Shown here: piece after piece, positions 52,051 to 63,200 of the stretch
Layout: each line of letters begins with the position of its first letter
How positions within the stretch are numbered: the stretch's first letter is position 1
Assembly: GCA_032054765.1 (NCBI GenBank)
Contig: DAMBSC010000010.1
Coordinates: 169,892-233,891, forward strand
Reading direction: 5' to 3'
DNA length: 64,000 bases
Origin: DFXE01 sp032054765
Lineage (GTDB): Bacteria; Bacteroidota; Bacteroidia; Bacteroidales; Tannerellaceae
Notes under the pieces: model-generated
Seen by the model: the letters and a program-made list of their open reading frames with translations, nothing else
Databases searched by the model: none
What the model was told of the DNA's origin: nothing
Translations under genes and position numbers: made by a program

Positions 52051-54833
52051 TTATATTTGGTTTCAAATTGATATTTTCCTGATCCAACAGATATGATAAC
52101 ATAGCCGTTCTCTTCTCTTTCTTTAGAGATTCCACTATTTTTACTACTATTTTTTCCTCCTTCAAGCACATTGCCGTCTGAAGATGGTATATGGATGTAA
52201 GCTTGTGTATTTACAGGTATTTCCACATTCATTACAAATTTATTTTCTGTAATTTTCCAGTCAACGCCTATTAATCCTTGTACAGATTGATAAGAACCTC
52301 TTGCAAAAGTTAAATCTCCAGCAGGTTGCGGTTTAATAATTATCCTTTTAAAACCAGGAGAAATAGGATTAATTCCTAACAGTGACCTGTAAAACCATTC
52401 GCTGACAGACCCAAACATCGGGTGATTCTGGGAATAAACATTGTCTGAATATGCCCAAGTTTCCCACAATGAAGTAGCTCCGTTTTCAACCATATATCCC
52501 CATCCTGGGAAATCCCTCTGATTTACAATTTGATACATTTTTTCATTCATGTCATTGTTGCGCAAAATATCAAACATCATTTTTGTTCCGAATATCCCTG
52601 TGGAAATATGGTTCTTTCGGTTTTCGAATGCTTTTTCCAAAGCCTCGAGTGCTTTTCCCTTGTCGGTATCGGGTAGCAGCTGATGCCATAATCCGAAAAC
52701 TTGTGCTGTTTGTGTTGCATTCGCAAAAACTCCTGTATTATTATTATAATAAGTCGACAATACTTTAGTCTTAATTTGTTTTGCCACATCCGAATAATAT
52801 GTGGCATCTTCCTTTTGTTGCAGTAAATCAGCATGTTTTGCCATAAGCACGATGTGTTTGTAATAAAAAAGCGATTCGGTCAGTCCAAAGGGTTTTTCAT
52901 CTAATGATTCATGGTCGCTAAGCCCACTATTGTAAAGATGGTCATTCGCATTGCTGATCAGGAAGTCTGCTTGCTTTTTCAGCGATGAATAATTCTCTTC
53001 TATAATCCGTTTGTCATTATAAAACTCATATATCTTATCTATTACAAAAGTATATCCTAACTGAAATCCGAGCGGCCCTGAATTATCCCCAGGGTTGGCA
53101 TCAGCAATACCAACATAAGGAGCCGTTTCAGTAATGCCGCCTTGGGGACGTTGTGCATACCTATGGTCATCTACTGTTTTCCGGTAGAAACCAGCCATAT
53201 TGTAATTAAACATAAAGGCTTCGGCGCTACAGAGAATATCGCCTCCGTAAGCATATTTCTCACGAGCAGGGCAATCAGATTGTACACTGAACATATTACT
53301 CCTAAATGTGCGCCGGACATTGCTTTGTAACGTATTGAACATATCATTGGAACAAGTGAAATTTCCCGTGTTTTCGACTGCTGAAGACAAATGTAATCCT
53401 TCAATATCGTCCAATTCGGGTGTTCCGGGCCAACCTTTTACTTCCACATAACGGAACCCATGGAAAGTAAATCGGGGACTCCAAACTTCTCCTTTTGAAT
53501 CACCTTTAAGTATGTAATTATCTTCTTGCCAGGCAATGTTTGGAGCCCCTTCCCCTGCGTAACATCCTTTCATTTGCCCGGCTACGGAAGTCATAACATT
53601 TAACGTGCCGTCAGGATAGATATCTTCGCCATAGCGAAGCGTTATTTTAGTTCCCGCAGGGCCGTTTACTTTGATGCGTACTATGCCCGCAAAATTAACA
53701 CCCATATCGAACAGATATACACCAGGATTTATCTCGTTTACGGCAATGGGTTTTATTATCGCTATCGGCTTTATTTGAGGTTGCATCTGTGCCATCAACT
53801 TTCCTGCAGGGCCTTTTGTCTCTATGGCTTTTTTTGAACCTTTTAACTCTGTACCCGCTAATGCCCATCCAGCTTGTTCTAAACGGGCATCATAAACCTC
53901 TCCAAGATATATATTGTTGCGGATAACCGGCCCAGGAACAACCTGCCAGTTTTGATCAGTACTGATTTCGCCGACGTTTCCATTTTGATATTTTATCCGC
54001 AATAGGGCTTTTACGGTAGGGCGACCACAATCCAAATAGTCTCTGAGATTGCGATGAGGGCTACACCACATATTGAATGGTAAAAGATTATACCAGCCGT
54101 TGCCTGCCATGATACCAATGGCATTGTCGCCTTTATACAATAGGTCAGTAACGTCATAAGTGGCATATAATACTTGTTTACTGTATGTTGTCCATCCGGG
54201 ATCAAGTACTTGATCCCCTACCTTTTGTCCATTTATATAAGGTTCATAATAACCAACCCCAGTAATGTAAAGACGCCCTTCGATAATTTTTTCTTTAATA
54301 CTGAATTCTTTCCGAAATAAGGGTGCGGGATCATCTTTATAAAAATCAACTTCTGTTTCAGGATTTTGGCTTCCATCGCTTATCCATTTGGCATTCCAGT
54401 CGTTTTCGTTCATCATTGCCGTTTCAAACCAGGAGGTTTCGCTCCAGGGGGAAACTTGCCAATCCTTGTCATAAACTCGTACTTTCCAATAGTACCGTGT
54501 AAAAGATTGTAAGGTTTTGCCAGCATAGGTTATGTGTAAGTTATCATCAGAATTTATCTTTCCCGATGTCCACATATTACCGTTGTTTTCCTTAATATCT
54601 TTAGCATTGTCACTCACGATAATTTCATAAGCCGTTTGCGTTTGATTTCTTATTGTGGAAGATAGATTCCAACTAAAACGCGGCAGGGGAATATCAATTC
54701 CCAACGGATTTTTTATATATTCACAGGTTTGGTTATTAACAGTGATGAATGGTTTTTTGGAGCATGACATTCCTGTTGTCATTATCAAGAAAATAAACAC
54801 AGGGATTAATGTTGCCTTCATATGATATTGCAT
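52047..54833 (-). CDS. GH78 alpha-L-rhamnosidase-family lipoprotein
   Basis: The 928-residue protein has a lipobox near TTGMSC (Cys24), so it is probably a lipid-anchored, surface or periplasmic enzyme. The N-terminal fibronectin-like part (CEYIKNPLGIDIPLPRFSWN) and the rhamnosidase N-domain (GRLYITGVGYYEPYINGQKV) precede the alpha/alpha-barrel. The catalytic-acid region reads CPAREKYAYGGD near residue 520, the variant of one GH78 subgroup, and the catalytic base is the Glu in GATSLWETW. It removes terminal alpha-L-rhamnose from glycans or glycosides. It is the last gene of the PUL, 118 bases after the isomerase-like gene. Confidence 0.9.
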   Translation of the reverse strand: MQYHMKATLIPVFIFLIMTTGMSCSKKPFITVNNQTCEYIKNPLGIDIPLPRFSWNLSSTIRNQTQTAYEIIVSDNAKDIKENNGNMWTSGKINSDDNLHITYAGKTLQSFTRYYWKVRVYDKDWQVSPWSETSWFETAMMNENDWNAKWISDGSQNPETEVDFYKDDPAPLFRKEFSIKEKIIEGRLYITGVGYYEPYINGQKVGDQVLDPGWTTYSKQVLYATYDVTDLLYKGDNAIGIMAGNGWYNLLPFNMWCSPHRNLRDYLDCGRPTVKALLRIKYQNGNVGEISTDQNWQVVPGPVIRNNIYLGEVYDARLEQAGWALAGTELKGSKKAIETKGPAGKLMAQMQPQIKPIAIIKPIAVNEINPGVYLFDMGVNFAGIVRIKVNGPAGTKITLRYGEDIYPDGTLNVMTSVAGQMKGCYAGEGAPNIAWQEDNYILKGDSKGEVWSPRFTFHGFRYVEVKGWPGTPELDDIEGLHLSSAVENTGNFTCSNDMFNTLQSNVRRTFRSNMFSVQSDCPAREKYAYGGDILCSAEAFMFNYNMAGFYRKTVDDHRYAQRPQGGITETAPYVGIADANPGDNSGPLGFQLGYTFVIDKIYEFYNDKRIIEENYSSLKKQADFLISNANDHLYNSGLSDHESLDEKPFGLTESLFYYKHIVLMAKHADLLQQKEDATYYSDVAKQIKTKVLSTYYNNNTGVFANATQTAQVFGLWHQLLPDTDKGKALEALEKAFENRKNHISTGIFGTKMMFDILRNNDMNEKMYQIVNQRDFPGWGYMVENGATSLWETWAYSDNVYSQNHPMFGSVSEWFYRSLLGINPISPGFKRIIIKPQPAGDLTFARGSYQSVQGLIGVDWKITENKFVMNVEIPVNTQAYIHIPSSDGNVLEGGKNSSKNSGISKEREENGYVIISVGSGKYQFETKYK

Positions 54834-54951
54834 TTAAAGATAATTAAAAGCAGGGTATAATTATATCATTCGCAGATATAATATACCCCACATGAAAATA
54901 AGTAAATTGAGCACTATAATGAAATCTTTTGATGAGGTACCGTTATGGCTT

Positions 54952-55926
54952 TCACTTGGAGAATAAGACTTTACGTATGAAACGAGAGCTTTCAACTGCA
55001 TCGTTCAGCTTCACTAAAGCTTCTATTTCGGCATAATTTTCATCAACAATTTGTTGGAATTTACGTACCCATAGGATACTTTCACCAATAGCATCGGCGG
55101 CGTTTTCACGATATGGGTATTGATCCATGGAAAGCCAACCGTCGTACCCGGTTCGCTTCAATTGAAACATCAGGTCGATATAGACCGTGTGGTGAACACT
55201 GCCCACAATCATATCATCGTCCCACATTCCATGATTGTCGTTAAAGTGCATATGAAAAAGCATATTTCCCGCACGTTTGGCTATTACAACGGCTTCAGCA
55301 ACATTTTCGCCAGCCACGAAGCTGTGTCCGGTGTCGATGCAAATGCCTACATTGGGACAATTTGTTTCTTTTGCTGCAAGAATACTATCAGCCATACGTG
55401 CATGATATGAGAAATTACGCGGTTCCTTCGGCTTATATTCCAAAGCAAATTTTAGAGAAGGAAATTCAGTAGCCAAAGCTGTAGTTGCTTCACGCAACCA
55501 TTCACGTTCTTTGTCATAATCGGCTGTAAGCAGGTAATCATACCCATCCTGAGCCATCCACAAATTGACAGTACTGCAATTCATCTCTAAGGAGATATCA
55601 CTCATTTGACGAAGATAATCAAGTCCTTTTTGGCGGACGGCAGGATCCAGATTGGTGACCATCCCTTTTCCGTATGCTATATTGGTAAACGTATCGGGTA
55701 TAATTGATACACATTTCTTACCGTAGTCTTCCATACGCTTTTTCATGTCCTTCACGTTGTCGGGGCGTATATCCCAGGTGCCTACTAACTCGATACCTTC
55801 CACATAAGGGATTTTTACGGCCATAGCCAACATTTCTTCGGTTGAAGGGTTGTCTTTATAACCTTTACAAAAACGATCGCAGGTATTTCCTAGATTACCT
55901 AAAATTACTGAATACTTGTAGTTCAT
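54952..55926 (-). CDS. Sugar isomerase/epimerase-like TIM-barrel protein
   Basis: The 324-residue protein has the xylose-isomerase-like (AP endonuclease 2) TIM barrel with metal ligands spread over strands: EYKPKEPR, then CIDTGHSF, LFHMHFNDNHG, and SMDQYPYREN. There is no signal peptide, so it acts in the cytoplasm. In a PUL with two rhamnosidases, an isomerase of L-rhamnose or of a linked sugar is plausible, since some L-rhamnose isomerases have this fold. It starts 12 bases after the upstream GH78 gene ends. Confidence 0.78.
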   Translation of the reverse strand: MNYKYSVILGNLGNTCDRFCKGYKDNPSTEEMLAMAVKIPYVEGIELVGTWDIRPDNVKDMKKRMEDYGKKCVSIIPDTFTNIAYGKGMVTNLDPAVRQKGLDYLRQMSDISLEMNCSTVNLWMAQDGYDYLLTADYDKEREWLREATTALATEFPSLKFALEYKPKEPRNFSYHARMADSILAAKETNCPNVGICIDTGHSFVAGENVAEAVVIAKRAGNMLFHMHFNDNHGMWDDDMIVGSVHHTVYIDLMFQLKRTGYDGWLSMDQYPYRENAADAIGESILWVRKFQQIVDENYAEIEALVKLNDAVESSRFIRKVLFSK

Positions 55927-55938
55927 TTTACTTGTTTT

Positions 55939-58620
55939 TTAATATTTTGAAATAAAATTATATGATCCCGAACCCACTTCAAAAACGGCATAATTACCTT
56001 CACTCTTTAGGAATTTAACACCATCCATTTCTCCGATTTTTTTATTGTTCTCAGTTACGCTTTTGGGTTGTTTTGTGGGTACATAAACTATTGCTGTAGA
56101 GTTGCATGGAATAGTCACGCAGAATGTAAGTTTCCCGTCCTTTTTCTGCCAGGAACTTTTAATTACTCCTTTAACAGACTGATAGTCACCTTCTGCAAAA
56201 TCCAGATTTTTAAAGAGAATTGGACGTATTGTAAAGCGTTCAAACCCTGGGTTATTGATATCCGGAGTAATTCCAAGAATATATTTATAATACCATGAGC
56301 CAATGGAACCCATCATCGGATGATTGTGTGAGTTCATTTGACCTCCGGTCATATTTTCCCATCGTTCCCATAATGAGGTTGCACCATTGTCAATCATATA
56401 TCCCCAACCCGGATACGTTTTTTGTGTAGCCACACGATAAGCAGCTTCGTGATGCCCATGTTCAGAAAGCATTTCCAGTAGATACTTTGTACATTGATTT
56501 CCGGTAGTCAGGTGGTAATCATTTTTCTTCACATCAGCCGCAAGATTGTCAACCACTAATTTAACCTTATCGTTATCAACCAGTCCTGCGAACAGGGAAA
56601 ATGAATTGCATGCCTGATTATTGGAATGGTAGCCACCAATATCCTCTTTCCAAAACTTTTTATTATATGCCTCTTTTGTTTTTAGTGCGATTTCATTGTA
56701 CAAGACTACATCTTCTTTTTTGTCAATGATTTTCGCCATTTGTGCAGTGATCTTTGAGCAATAATACAGATATCCTGTTGACATTAATTCTCCGGGGGTG
56801 TCTCTCGACAACGGACTATTATTTACGGAGAATTTTATCGGAGGACACCAGTCACCCCAACGACTATAAGGTACTATCCCGTTTTCGGTTTTTGAATAAA
56901 GGAAATCTGTCCATGCCTTTAAGCAGTTATAATGTTTATGAATAATTTGCTCATTTCCATAGAAATTATAAGATTGCCAAGCCAACAACAGATAAGAGGC
57001 TGATACGGGATCTGCCGGATTAAAACCCCAATGAAACGGAGCTGTGTCTGCAATCGAACCTTCCTGATTCTGAGTGTCGCTGATATCATCGAGCCATTTT
57101 GCGTAAAACCTTGACATATCAAAATTGTAAATAGCAGGTTCAATTCTGACAGTCATATCATTTAGCCATCCCATACGTTCATCACGTTGAGGACAATCTG
57201 TTGGAATGCTATGCAGGTTATTAGCTTCTGTCAGCATAACCATTTTACAAATCCGGTTAAGAAGTTCATTACTACAACTAAAGTTTCCATGTTGGGCAAC
57301 TGCAGAACGCACAACTTTAATCTGAATATCATCTGTTGTCGGTTTATATGGAAATCCTTCCACTTGAATGTATCTGAATCCGTGATAAGTAAAAGCAGGT
57401 TCCCATATCTCTTCACCACTACCTTTGAGAATGTATTCATCTGTGGCTTTGGCACCGCGTAAATTTTCTTTATTAACAGTACCGTTTTCATACAGTGTTT
57501 CTGCAAACTTAAGACTGATTTTGACTCCCTTGTTTCCTTTTACTTTTATTGATGCCCATCCGGCTAAATTACGGCCGGCATCAAGAATATAAATGCCAGG
57601 AGAAGGTTCCGTTATTTGAACCGGTTTAAGAGATTCAATAACCTTGATCGGCTCGAGTTTCTGGGCAACGAGTTTTCCACCCGGAGGTGATACGGCTACA
57701 ACATTTTTCCAAAAATCACCTGTTAAACCATTACTGTTGAATTTCGGGTCGGAATTCCAGCCCGTATCTTCAAGCATAGCATTATATGTCTCCCCGTCAT
57801 AGATATCAGAACTGACAATAGGTCCTATTGAAACAGCCCATCCTGTGGATCCTGATGTTATAACCTGTTCTTTTGAACCATCTTGATATGTCAATTCTAT
57901 CTGTGCCCTGACTTTCGGAACCCCATACCATCCAGGTGCTACAGTTATACCTATAACATTATCATTTTTAAGGAAATCGTTGATGTCATATGTTACATAT
58001 AAAACCCGTTTGTTATAGCCTGTAACTCCCGGATCCAAAACATGATCGCCAACCTTCTGACCATTAATGTACAAATTATAATAACCTATTCCGGAAATAT
58101 AGATACGGGCTTTTTGTATGTTTTGTTTTAACTTAAAATTACTCCTGAAATACAACACTTTACCAGGCCATTTAGGGATAGCTCCTACCCAGTCGGCTAC
58201 CCAATCGGAGTTTTTTAGAAGTCCCATTTCAAAGAATGAGGGAATGCTCCACTCATGTTCACGATTTTTATCCCAAATCTTTACTTTCCAATAATAACGA
58301 TTTCTGCTTTTAAGTTCAGTCCCTGCATATTTGATTCCGGAGGAGCGGGAAGATTTCGTTTTTTCGCTATCCCAGATATTTCCAATATTTTGCTCAATTA
58401 ATTCCTGAGAGTCTGCAACAATAATACGATATGCAGTTTGCAATACACCTCTTTCTTCTGATATAATGCGCCAGCTTAGTTGAGGCTCTAAGGCATCCAA
58501 CCCAATTGGGTTGGATGCGTATTCACATTTTAAGTCTGTTGTCTGTATCGAATTTCCTGCCGCTGCAAGAGATGACAGAAAGAGCATAACAGATATGCCT
58601 ATACGATTTATATTTTTCAT
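55939..58620 (-). CDS. GH78 alpha-L-rhamnosidase-family protein
   Basis: I chose the ATG at 58620 (MKNINRIG); it shares one base with the TAA of the upstream SusD gene (TAATG), a classic coupled start, while an ATG at 58626 would add two residues. The 893-residue protein has a signal peptide ending near LAAAGNS. Its layout is Ig-like domain, rhamnosidase N-domain (ARIYISGIGYYNLYINGQKV), then the barrel. The acid region is CPQRDERMGWLND near residue 475, the classical GH78 form, and the base is the Glu in GATSLWERWE. It differs from the second GH78 enzyme in the acid motif, so the two probably cut different linkages. Confidence 0.9.
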   Translation of the reverse strand: MKNINRIGISVMLFLSSLAAAGNSIQTTDLKCEYASNPIGLDALEPQLSWRIISEERGVLQTAYRIIVADSQELIEQNIGNIWDSEKTKSSRSSGIKYAGTELKSRNRYYWKVKIWDKNREHEWSIPSFFEMGLLKNSDWVADWVGAIPKWPGKVLYFRSNFKLKQNIQKARIYISGIGYYNLYINGQKVGDHVLDPGVTGYNKRVLYVTYDINDFLKNDNVIGITVAPGWYGVPKVRAQIELTYQDGSKEQVITSGSTGWAVSIGPIVSSDIYDGETYNAMLEDTGWNSDPKFNSNGLTGDFWKNVVAVSPPGGKLVAQKLEPIKVIESLKPVQITEPSPGIYILDAGRNLAGWASIKVKGNKGVKISLKFAETLYENGTVNKENLRGAKATDEYILKGSGEEIWEPAFTYHGFRYIQVEGFPYKPTTDDIQIKVVRSAVAQHGNFSCSNELLNRICKMVMLTEANNLHSIPTDCPQRDERMGWLNDMTVRIEPAIYNFDMSRFYAKWLDDISDTQNQEGSIADTAPFHWGFNPADPVSASYLLLAWQSYNFYGNEQIIHKHYNCLKAWTDFLYSKTENGIVPYSRWGDWCPPIKFSVNNSPLSRDTPGELMSTGYLYYCSKITAQMAKIIDKKEDVVLYNEIALKTKEAYNKKFWKEDIGGYHSNNQACNSFSLFAGLVDNDKVKLVVDNLAADVKKNDYHLTTGNQCTKYLLEMLSEHGHHEAAYRVATQKTYPGWGYMIDNGATSLWERWENMTGGQMNSHNHPMMGSIGSWYYKYILGITPDINNPGFERFTIRPILFKNLDFAEGDYQSVKGVIKSSWQKKDGKLTFCVTIPCNSTAIVYVPTKQPKSVTENNKKIGEMDGVKFLKSEGNYAVFEVGSGSYNFISKY

Positions 58621-60275
58621 TACCATCCGGGATTTTGTTCAAGATTTGGATTCTTTTCCATTTCACTCTGAGGAATAGGCATAAAATACATTTTATCCTG
58701 AAACACACAAGGAGTCCCATCAACAGGCTTTCTTTCATAAGAATATGATCCATCCTCATTTTTAGTGATGTACATGGCACTAAATACTTTTCCGTCAAGA
58801 ACCTCTTTTGCTTTTTTCCATCTTCTCAAATCCCAATATCTTTTTTGTTCAAATGCCAATTCGATGTAGCGTTCGTGCCAAATACGTTCACGCATTTGAT
58901 CTTTAGTAAGATTTTTTGGAAGGGTAAATGGATCCAATCCTGCTCTTTGTCTGATTTTTTCAACAGCATCGTATATGCTCTGATCCGGAGTTGGCAAAGC
59001 TTCATTTTGAGCCTCTGCATAATTAAGCAGTACTTCAGCATAACGAAGCTCTATCCAGTTTTGATCGCTACCCCTGTCTCCGTAATAATCCATATTTGAT
59101 TCGTTCGTGCCTTTCCTCATTTGATAGCCGGTAATTGTTTGATAAGGATCATTAATTCCGTCGAGTCCTCCTACGTACATGTATATAGGATTTCCAAAGT
59201 ATAAACTTCCATTGACTACTACTGTTTTTAACAACCGGGGATCACGATTTTCGTAAGGGTTATTATCATCATATCCTGATTCAGGATCATCAATGGCTTT
59301 CCCGTTTGCCATTTCAAAAGCATCCACAAATTCCTGTAGTGGACAGCGGGCTGAAGCAAATTGCCGGGATTGGGAATCAGGTTGATTCCATGAATCCCAA
59401 CCATGTTCTTTGACTCCTTTTAGAAACTGGACACTAAAGATCTCCTCTATGTTGTTCTTATCAAGCATAATATTTCTGAACTCCGGTAACAAATCATAAA
59501 CACCAGCATCCATAACTTCTTTGTTAATTGCAGCAGCCTTACTCCAGCGTGATGCATCAGCATTCGGATTATACAAAGGACTTGCCCAAAAAAGATATAC
59601 CCGTCCCAAAAAGGCTTTAGCAGAGTGTTTATTTGCTCTACTTATGTCGACGCTGCGGTCTCCATAAGATTCCGGCAATAGTGTAATAGCCTCTTCAAGT
59701 TCTTTGATAATAAACTCGAAACTTTCATCAATAGAGGAACGACTTACAAACAAATCATCATCTATCCCCTGAGGTTCAGTGATAATAGGGACTCCGCCAT
59801 ACCTTTTTACCATATCGAAATACAATTTTGCACGAAGGAACATAGCTTCTCCCTTTAGTTTCAATCTGTCATCTTCATCTATGTCGGCCTCATCTACACT
59901 ACTCAAGAAAAGATTTGTTTTACGAACCTGGCCATATGCCCAATAGCCTATTGGATTACTGTCAGGGAACCATTGTCCTAAAAGGACATCACGACAAACG
60001 CTTCCCCAATAACTTCTGGATTCATCTGTAATATTATCATATGGTCCGAATGGCCATATCCAATCAAAATTGGGTACGTCGTTATACATATTATAAACCA
60101 AGAGTTTCATTAGTTCTGAATCGGAAAAAACATCTTCTTCCGGTATGGAACTAGAAGCATTTTTATCAAGAAAATCGCTACATGAGGATAAGAATATACC
60201 CAGAAAAACAGATATTATTATTCTTATAAAATTATCATTAAATCTTTTGTGAATTTTCATATTATAACATTTCAT
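58620..60275 (-). CDS. SusD/RagB-type substrate-binding lipoprotein 2
   Basis: The 551-residue protein has a signal with lipobox LSSC (in FLGIFLSSCSDFLD). An alternative start at 60260 (MKIHKRF) gives a more normal leader length. The family hallmarks are FLRAKLYFDMVKRYGGVPII, SRANKHSAKAFLGRVYLFWA, and LRYAEVLLNYAEAQNE. It sits in the outer membrane with the SusC protein encoded 12 bases upstream and hands rhamnose-containing oligosaccharides to it, judging by the GH78 neighbours. Confidence 0.93.
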   Translation of the reverse strand: MKCYNMKIHKRFNDNFIRIIISVFLGIFLSSCSDFLDKNASSSIPEEDVFSDSELMKLLVYNMYNDVPNFDWIWPFGPYDNITDESRSYWGSVCRDVLLGQWFPDSNPIGYWAYGQVRKTNLFLSSVDEADIDEDDRLKLKGEAMFLRAKLYFDMVKRYGGVPIITEPQGIDDDLFVSRSSIDESFEFIIKELEEAITLLPESYGDRSVDISRANKHSAKAFLGRVYLFWASPLYNPNADASRWSKAAAINKEVMDAGVYDLLPEFRNIMLDKNNIEEIFSVQFLKGVKEHGWDSWNQPDSQSRQFASARCPLQEFVDAFEMANGKAIDDPESGYDDNNPYENRDPRLLKTVVVNGSLYFGNPIYMYVGGLDGINDPYQTITGYQMRKGTNESNMDYYGDRGSDQNWIELRYAEVLLNYAEAQNEALPTPDQSIYDAVEKIRQRAGLDPFTLPKNLTKDQMRERIWHERYIELAFEQKRYWDLRRWKKAKEVLDGKVFSAMYITKNEDGSYSYERKPVDGTPCVFQDKMYFMPIPQSEMEKNPNLEQNPGW

Positions 60276-60287
60276 AATCAGTAAAAT

Positions 60288-63200
60288 TTAAAATATAAGA
60301 TTAATACCTAAATTGAAGGTTTTTTGCTGTGGATAATATTGTCCGGATGTATTTTCTGTTTCTGGATCGAAAATTTTTAATTTATCTATAGTGAAAATAT
60401 TGGAGCCCGATACATACACCCTTAACTTTTCAACACCTAATTTTGATATCGCATTTACGGGAAACGAATATCCTATATCTATTGATTTTAACCTGAGATA
60501 ACTGGCATCTCTCAAGTATAATGAAGAAGTCCTGTTGTTATCAGTATGACGTCCTTCCCAAGGCCGAGGGTACGTTGCATCAGGATTTTCTGGTGTCCAG
60601 TAGTCTGTTAGTTCAGCTAAACTATTTTGAGATCCATTGTTAAAGAAGACTGCAGCGTAGGTGTCCAGGTGTTTCTTTACTTTTGTTGCTCCTTGAAACA
60701 ACATAGAGAAATCGAAATTTTTATAATTTCCGCCCAGAGACAATCCCCCAATAATTTTAGGAGTAGCATTATCATATGAAATGATAGTTTGATCATTCGT
60801 GTCAACTTTTCCATCTCCATTCACATCGGCATACTTTACATCTCCGGGTTTTTGCCCTCCGTTAAATTGCGGAATATAGTCGGCAATTTCCTGCTCTGTT
60901 TGGAAGAATCCCAAAGCTTTGTATCCGGTGATAAATCCAAGAGGTCTACCTGTCTGGATTAAGTAATCCTGAATATTGGCAGGCTCATCCAATGTAATAA
61001 CCTTATTTTTTGCAAAACTGGCATTGGCTGAAATAAAAAAGCTAAAATCACCTATTCTATTATTATGTGTAAGTTCAATTTCGAAGCCTTTATTATCCAC
61101 TACTGCATAGTTTTCTGCAGGCAATGATGCACCTAAAGTCTCCGGTATCGACCTGATTCGACTCATTAAAATATCAGATGTACGTTTGTAAAAACCTTCA
61201 ATGACAAACGATAATTTATTATTCCATAGACTACCATCCAAGCCCACATTCAGAATTGCTGCGCTTTCCCAGGTTACATTAGGATTAGGTAGTACTCCGG
61301 GAGCTATAGTAGATAATGTATTGGGACCGGATATAAATGAACCTGTAGGATTATAGACTTGTTGATATTGAAAAGTGGGAACTCTATAATTACCATAAGC
61401 GTCTCTATTATATACATTCCTGTCGTTTCCTACAACACCATAAGAAGCTCTGAATTTCAAATAATTAAAGAAATCAAGAGAGGAGTTGTCTTTCCAGAAT
61501 GCTTCTTCTGATACCCTCCATCCAGCTGAAAATGCAGGGAAAAAACCATATTTTTTACTTTTAGGGAAGGCGGCAGAACCATCTACACGGAAGGAAGCTT
61601 CAAGTAGATATTTTTGTTTAAAATTATAGTTGGCTCTACCGACATAGCTACATCTCGCATCATCATACGAGCCTCCATTAGCATCTTTTTGAAGTTCACC
61701 TCCATAGAGCAACTCGTCTAATCCAATTGCAGGAAAATTAGTTCTGAATGCAAAAAAATCGCTAGCGTCAGCTTCAAAAATTTCAGTAAAAAACAATCCT
61801 TTTATTTCATGATCGCCAAAAAGTCGTTCATAATTCACGCCTAAATATAAAGTAGTAGAATTGTATTCATCAAAGCTACGCTTTAATGAGGCCTTTCCGT
61901 TATGTCCACCGACTGGATATAACTCTATTGTCTCGCCATTTTCGTCCTGCCTATTCATTATTATTGGCACATTATATACTTTGGTTGTTGCTATTTCTTT
62001 ACCAAAAGTCGCCCTTCCGGCAATAGACAAGCCTTTGACAAATGGTATTTTTTGATCAAACGAAAGCGTTGTATAGAAATAGTTTTCTACTCCTTGGGAA
62101 TAACCGGCCTTAGTCTCTTCCAACGGATGTTGCTCACGTGTATAGAATACTGTGCCATCCGGATTATACGGTATATCTAACGGATAAGAGTTGATAATGT
62201 CAGCAAAAACTGTTTCCGGAGAATAAGCGCTTCCATTCCGTTTTCGGTTGCTGGCATCAATACTGGCTGAAATAGTTAAGTGCTTAGTAATATGTGCATC
62301 AACATTTGTCCTGATTGAATATCTCTTATAATTAAGAGCTTTATAAAGCCCATCTTGATCCAGATAACCTAGCGACATAAAATATTTCATTACATCTGTA
62401 CCACCATTAACGCTGATATTTTGTTGGGTTTGAAATGCTACCTTATTGAGTGATAAATCATACCAGTCTGTTTGTGGTGTTTTTCCACTCCTGATATTAT
62501 TTATTTCCTCATCCGTGTATTGTGGCTGCAATCCCATATTTGCTCTTGCCTGATTTTTAGTTAAAGCATATTCAAGACCATCCATCATTTTAGGGAACCT
62601 GGTTATTTGCTGAAGTCCGACAAATCCGTTGTAATTGAAAATTGGCTTTCCCATTTGTCCTCTTTTGGTATTAACTAATACAACACCATTGGCAGCTCTC
62701 GAACCATATACAGATGAAGCGGAGGCATCTTTCAATATAGAAATACTTTCTACCTCATTTGGGTCAATATCCTGGAAATCTCTTTCAATCCCATCTACAA
62801 TAACTAAAGCGGAATTATTTCCAAAAGTACTTGCTCCTCTAATTGAAATACTTGAACTGGATCCGGGCTTTCCATTACCTTGTACTGCAATTAAACCAGG
62901 TAGACGTCCAACAATAGAATTGCTCAGATTCGTGGTTGGTGCCTGAAGAAGAACATCACCTTTAACAGAGGAAATAGCACTTGTAACATTTATTTTTTTC
63001 TGGGAACCATATCCAACAACAATGACTTCGTCAATCTTTTGAGTATCTTCAGATAAGGAAATATCAAATACCTCTTTGTCTCCAATGTTGGTTTCATAGG
63101 TATTAAACCCAATATAGGAAATTTGCAAAATACCTTTTTCAGGGACTTCTAATGCGAATCGTCCATCAATATCTGTAATAGTACCATTAGTGGTTCCTTT